A stretch of DNA of 15,629 nucleotides from JBBRLA01 sp038231615 (GTDB taxonomy: Bacteria > Myxococcota_A > Polyangia > Palsa-1104 > JAEUJZ01). The DNA lies in contig JBBRLA010000125.1 of the NCBI GenBank assembly GCA_038231615.1, positions 1 to 15,629 of the forward strand, in the 5' to 3' direction. The stretch's first letter is position 1; each line of letters begins with the position of its first letter. Positions 14,210 through 15,629 of this stretch are shown piece by piece. A program made the position numbers and the translations under genes. The notes beneath the pieces were generated by a model. The model was not told the origin of the DNA. It saw only the letters and a program-made list of their open reading frames with translations, and made no database searches.

Positions 14210-15244
14210 CTACGCCCTGGCCTTTTCGCCGAGGCCCTGGCCCGCTACGAACTTGGCCATCTCGTAAAGCCGCGTCGCATAGGCCATCTCATTATCGTAC
14301 CAGGCGATGACCTTGTACAGGTCCCCGACCTTCTGCGTAAGCGACAAGTCCACCGTCGCCGAGTGCAGGTCCCCGTTGAAGTCGGTGGATACCAGCGGCT
14401 CGTCGGTCACCCCGAGCACCCCGCAGTAACCCGCGTCCCGCGACGCCTCGCGAAAGGCGTCATTGACCTCTTTTACCGACGCCGACTTCTCCAGCCGCAC
14501 GGTCAGGTCCACCACCGAGACATTGGGCGTCGGCACCCGCATCGCGTAACCGTCCAGCTTGCCCGAAAGCGCCGGCAGCACCTCGGACAGCGCCTTGGCC
14601 GCCCCGGTGGTGGTCGGGATCATCGACAGGGCCGCGGCGCGGGCCCGGCGCAGGTCCTTGTGGGGCAGATCGAGGATCCTCTGATCGTTGGTGTAGCTGT
14701 GGATGGTCGTCATCATCCCGTGAACGATGCCAAAACGAGTGTGCAGCACCTTGGCCACCGGGGCCAGGCAGTTGGTGGTGCACGACGCGTTCGAGATGAC
14801 GTGGTGCCGGGTCGGGTCGTAGGCCGCAAGGTTGATCCCCATGGCCAGGGTGATGTCCGGGCCCTTGGCCGGGGCCGAGATGATCACCTTCTTGACGCCC
14901 CCTTCGGTGATGTGGACCCGGGCCAGCGACCCCTCGGTGAAGTGTCCCGTGGCCTCCAGCACGATGTCCACCCCGTGCTGCTTCCACGGCAGCTTGGCCG
15001 GGTCCTTTTCGGCGCTGACCGCCATCAGCTTGCCGTTGACTTCGATGCCGCCCTCCCGGTCCTTGACCTGCCCGTCAAAGCGGCCGTGTACCGAGTCATA
15101 CGCCAGCAGATGCGCCAAGGTGTGCGTATCGGTGATGTCGTTGAGGGCGACGATCGGGTAGCCCGGATCTGCGTCCTTCTGCCAGGCGCGCACGACGCAG
15201 CGCCCGATGCGACCGAAGCCGTTGATGCCGATGCGGACCGACAT
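14210..15244 (-). CDS. gap: Glyceraldehyde-3-phosphate dehydrogenase, type I
   Basis: Gap (344 residues) oxidises glyceraldehyde 3-phosphate to 1,3-bisphosphoglycerate. The N-terminal Rossmann motif IGINGFGRIGR (5-15) and Asp36 in ALNDITD favour NAD+ as cofactor. The active site is SNASCTTNCLAP with nucleophile Cys155, and His182 in MMTTIHSYTND; PTTTGAAKA and the C-terminal WYDNEMAYATRLYEM are typical of the phosphorylating type I enzyme. ATG 15244 has GGAGG eight bases upstream, and a well-spaced promoter lies about 85 bases before it. It is the first gene of gap-pgk-tpiA-secG. Confidence 0.98.
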   Translation of the reverse strand: MSVRIGINGFGRIGRCVVRAWQKDADPGYPIVALNDITDTHTLAHLLAYDSVHGRFDGQVKDREGGIEVNGKLMAVSAEKDPAKLPWKQHGVDIVLEATGHFTEGSLARVHITEGGVKKVIISAPAKGPDITLAMGINLAAYDPTRHHVISNASCTTNCLAPVAKVLHTRFGIVHGMMTTIHSYTNDQRILDLPHKDLRRARAAALSMIPTTTGAAKALSEVLPALSGKLDGYAMRVPTPNVSVVDLTVRLEKSASVKEVNDAFREASRDAGYCGVLGVTDEPLVSTDFNGDLHSATVDLSLTQKVGDLYKVIAWYDNEMAYATRLYEMAKFVAGQGLGEKARA

Positions 15245-15327
15245 GGACCAAACCTCCGAAGCTCACGATGACAGGATCGGCCGCACCCGGTGACCCCTTG
15301 AGGGGGGTTCGGCCTTTGAGGGGGCGA

Positions 15328-15356
15328 AGGATAGTCGCAGTGAGCGAAGGGGTCAA
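15328..15356 (-). promoter_or_regulatory. Sigma-70-type promoter of the gap operon
   Basis: On the minus strand TTGACC (15356-15351) is separated by exactly 17 bases from TATCCT (15333-15328), giving five of six and four of six consensus matches at optimal spacing. It would give a leader of about 75-80 bases before the gap ATG. A second TTGACC (15374-15369) lies 18 bases further upstream as a direct repeat and could be an operator half or an alternative -35 element. Confidence 0.6.
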
Positions 15357-15374
15357 GGGGGTCGAGGAGGTCAA

Positions 15375-15405
15375 CCGGGCCCGTCTCGCGCGGGACCGGA
15401 CCCGG
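15375..15405 (-). terminator. Hairpin directly after the small ORF
   Basis: CCGGG/CCCGG (15375-15379 with 15401-15405), one mismatch, CCG/CGG (15381-15383 with 15397-15399) and a further short stem around a GCGC loop form a strong GC hairpin. It begins at the base adjoining the stop codon of the upstream small gene and lies just before the gap promoter. No T-run follows, so intrinsic termination is only moderately supported. Confidence 0.4.
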
Positions 15406-15588
15406 CTATCCGCCCGTGTCCTCGCCGGGCTGGCCCGGCTGAATCGAGGAGGTCACCAGTCCGAGCAGTTCCGACGAGAGCGCCACGATTTGCTTCTTCT
15501 CATAACCGTTCATCTGCAGTTCGCGAAAGATCGACTTGGCGAGGATCTTGACCGCCCGGTCCCTCTCTCCAACGTGTGCCTGCATCAT
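15406..15588 (-). CDS. Small helical protein of unknown function
   Basis: The 60-residue product is not one I can name. ATG 15588 is chosen over the in-frame ATG at 15612 because AAGGAG stands six bases before it. The sequence ERDRAVKILAKSIFRELQMNGYEKKQIVALSSELLGLVTSSI looks like two or three amphipathic helices with a regular hydrophobic pattern, followed by a short Gly/Pro/Glu tail. There is no signal peptide, Cys pair or membrane segment, so it is probably cytoplasmic. It lies upstream of the gap promoter and is separated from gap by a hairpin, so it probably belongs to its own or a preceding transcript. Codon pattern and RBS suggest a real gene. Confidence 0.7.
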   Translation of the reverse strand: MMQAHVGERDRAVKILAKSIFRELQMNGYEKKQIVALSSELLGLVTSSIQPGQPGEDTGG

Positions 15589-15629
15589 CCTCTGCTCCTT
15601 GGTAGCTATCAAAAGGGGGTCATTCGGCA

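Noticed and set aside
13091..15271. 726-codon open frame on the plus strand opposite gap and pgk
   Set aside because: It is Arg/His/Pro-rich with no domain and exactly antisense to two certain enzymes; long antisense frames are expected in GC-rich DNA.

Overview
The window is a GC-rich stretch from a Gram-negative bacterium: it encodes SecG, a lipoprotein, an outer-membrane-type barrel and periplasmic thiol-disulfide proteins. The order gap-pgk-tpiA-secG-dapF, the DsbA-like protein with an extra N-terminal cysteine-containing region and the soluble histidine kinase suggest a myxobacterium-like (former Deltaproteobacteria) lineage. That placement is inference from gene style, not a database match. 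Every gene I support lies on the minus strand, so the text below runs from high to low coordinates.

Right part (15588 to 11656): a 60-residue unidentified protein ends in a strong hairpin. A good sigma-70-type promoter follows and drives the glycolytic cluster gap, pgk, tpiA, secG. The pgk/tpiA and tpiA/secG pairs overlap by 4 bases (GTGA and ATGA), a sign of translational coupling. SecG carries an unusually long Ala/Lys/Glu/Pro-rich tail. A 229-base intergenic region full of inverted repeats follows.

Centre (11426 to 6191): dapF, containing three in-frame copies of a 30-bp repeat; a secreted, probable outer-membrane beta-barrel protein; then purB, purC, purS, purQ for de novo purine synthesis. 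purB/purC and purS/purQ overlap by ATGA. PurS implies a small-type PurL encoded elsewhere.

Left-centre (6156 to 2195): in the same direction and with short gaps come a secreted DUF547 protein, a full-length lysine 5,6-aminomutase alpha subunit (KamD) without its KamE partner, a DsbA-family protein, and a TlpA/ResA-like lipoprotein that overlaps it by GTGA. A pair of mirror-image hairpins (REP/BIME-like) follows the lipoprotein gene.

Left end (1914 to 1): a soluble two-component pair, a histidine kinase and the start of its response regulator, which is cut by the window edge. Immediately upstream of the kinase is a short frame with its own ribosome binding site. Its peptide reads like the missing kinase N-terminus, displaced by one base at GTT TGA.

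Most of the window is ordinary housekeeping sequence. I see no CRISPR array, mobile element, tRNA or rRNA, and no convincing new defence or biosynthetic system. The best leads are the kinase frame break, the dapF repeat insertion, the KamD without KamE, and the two structured intergenic regions.
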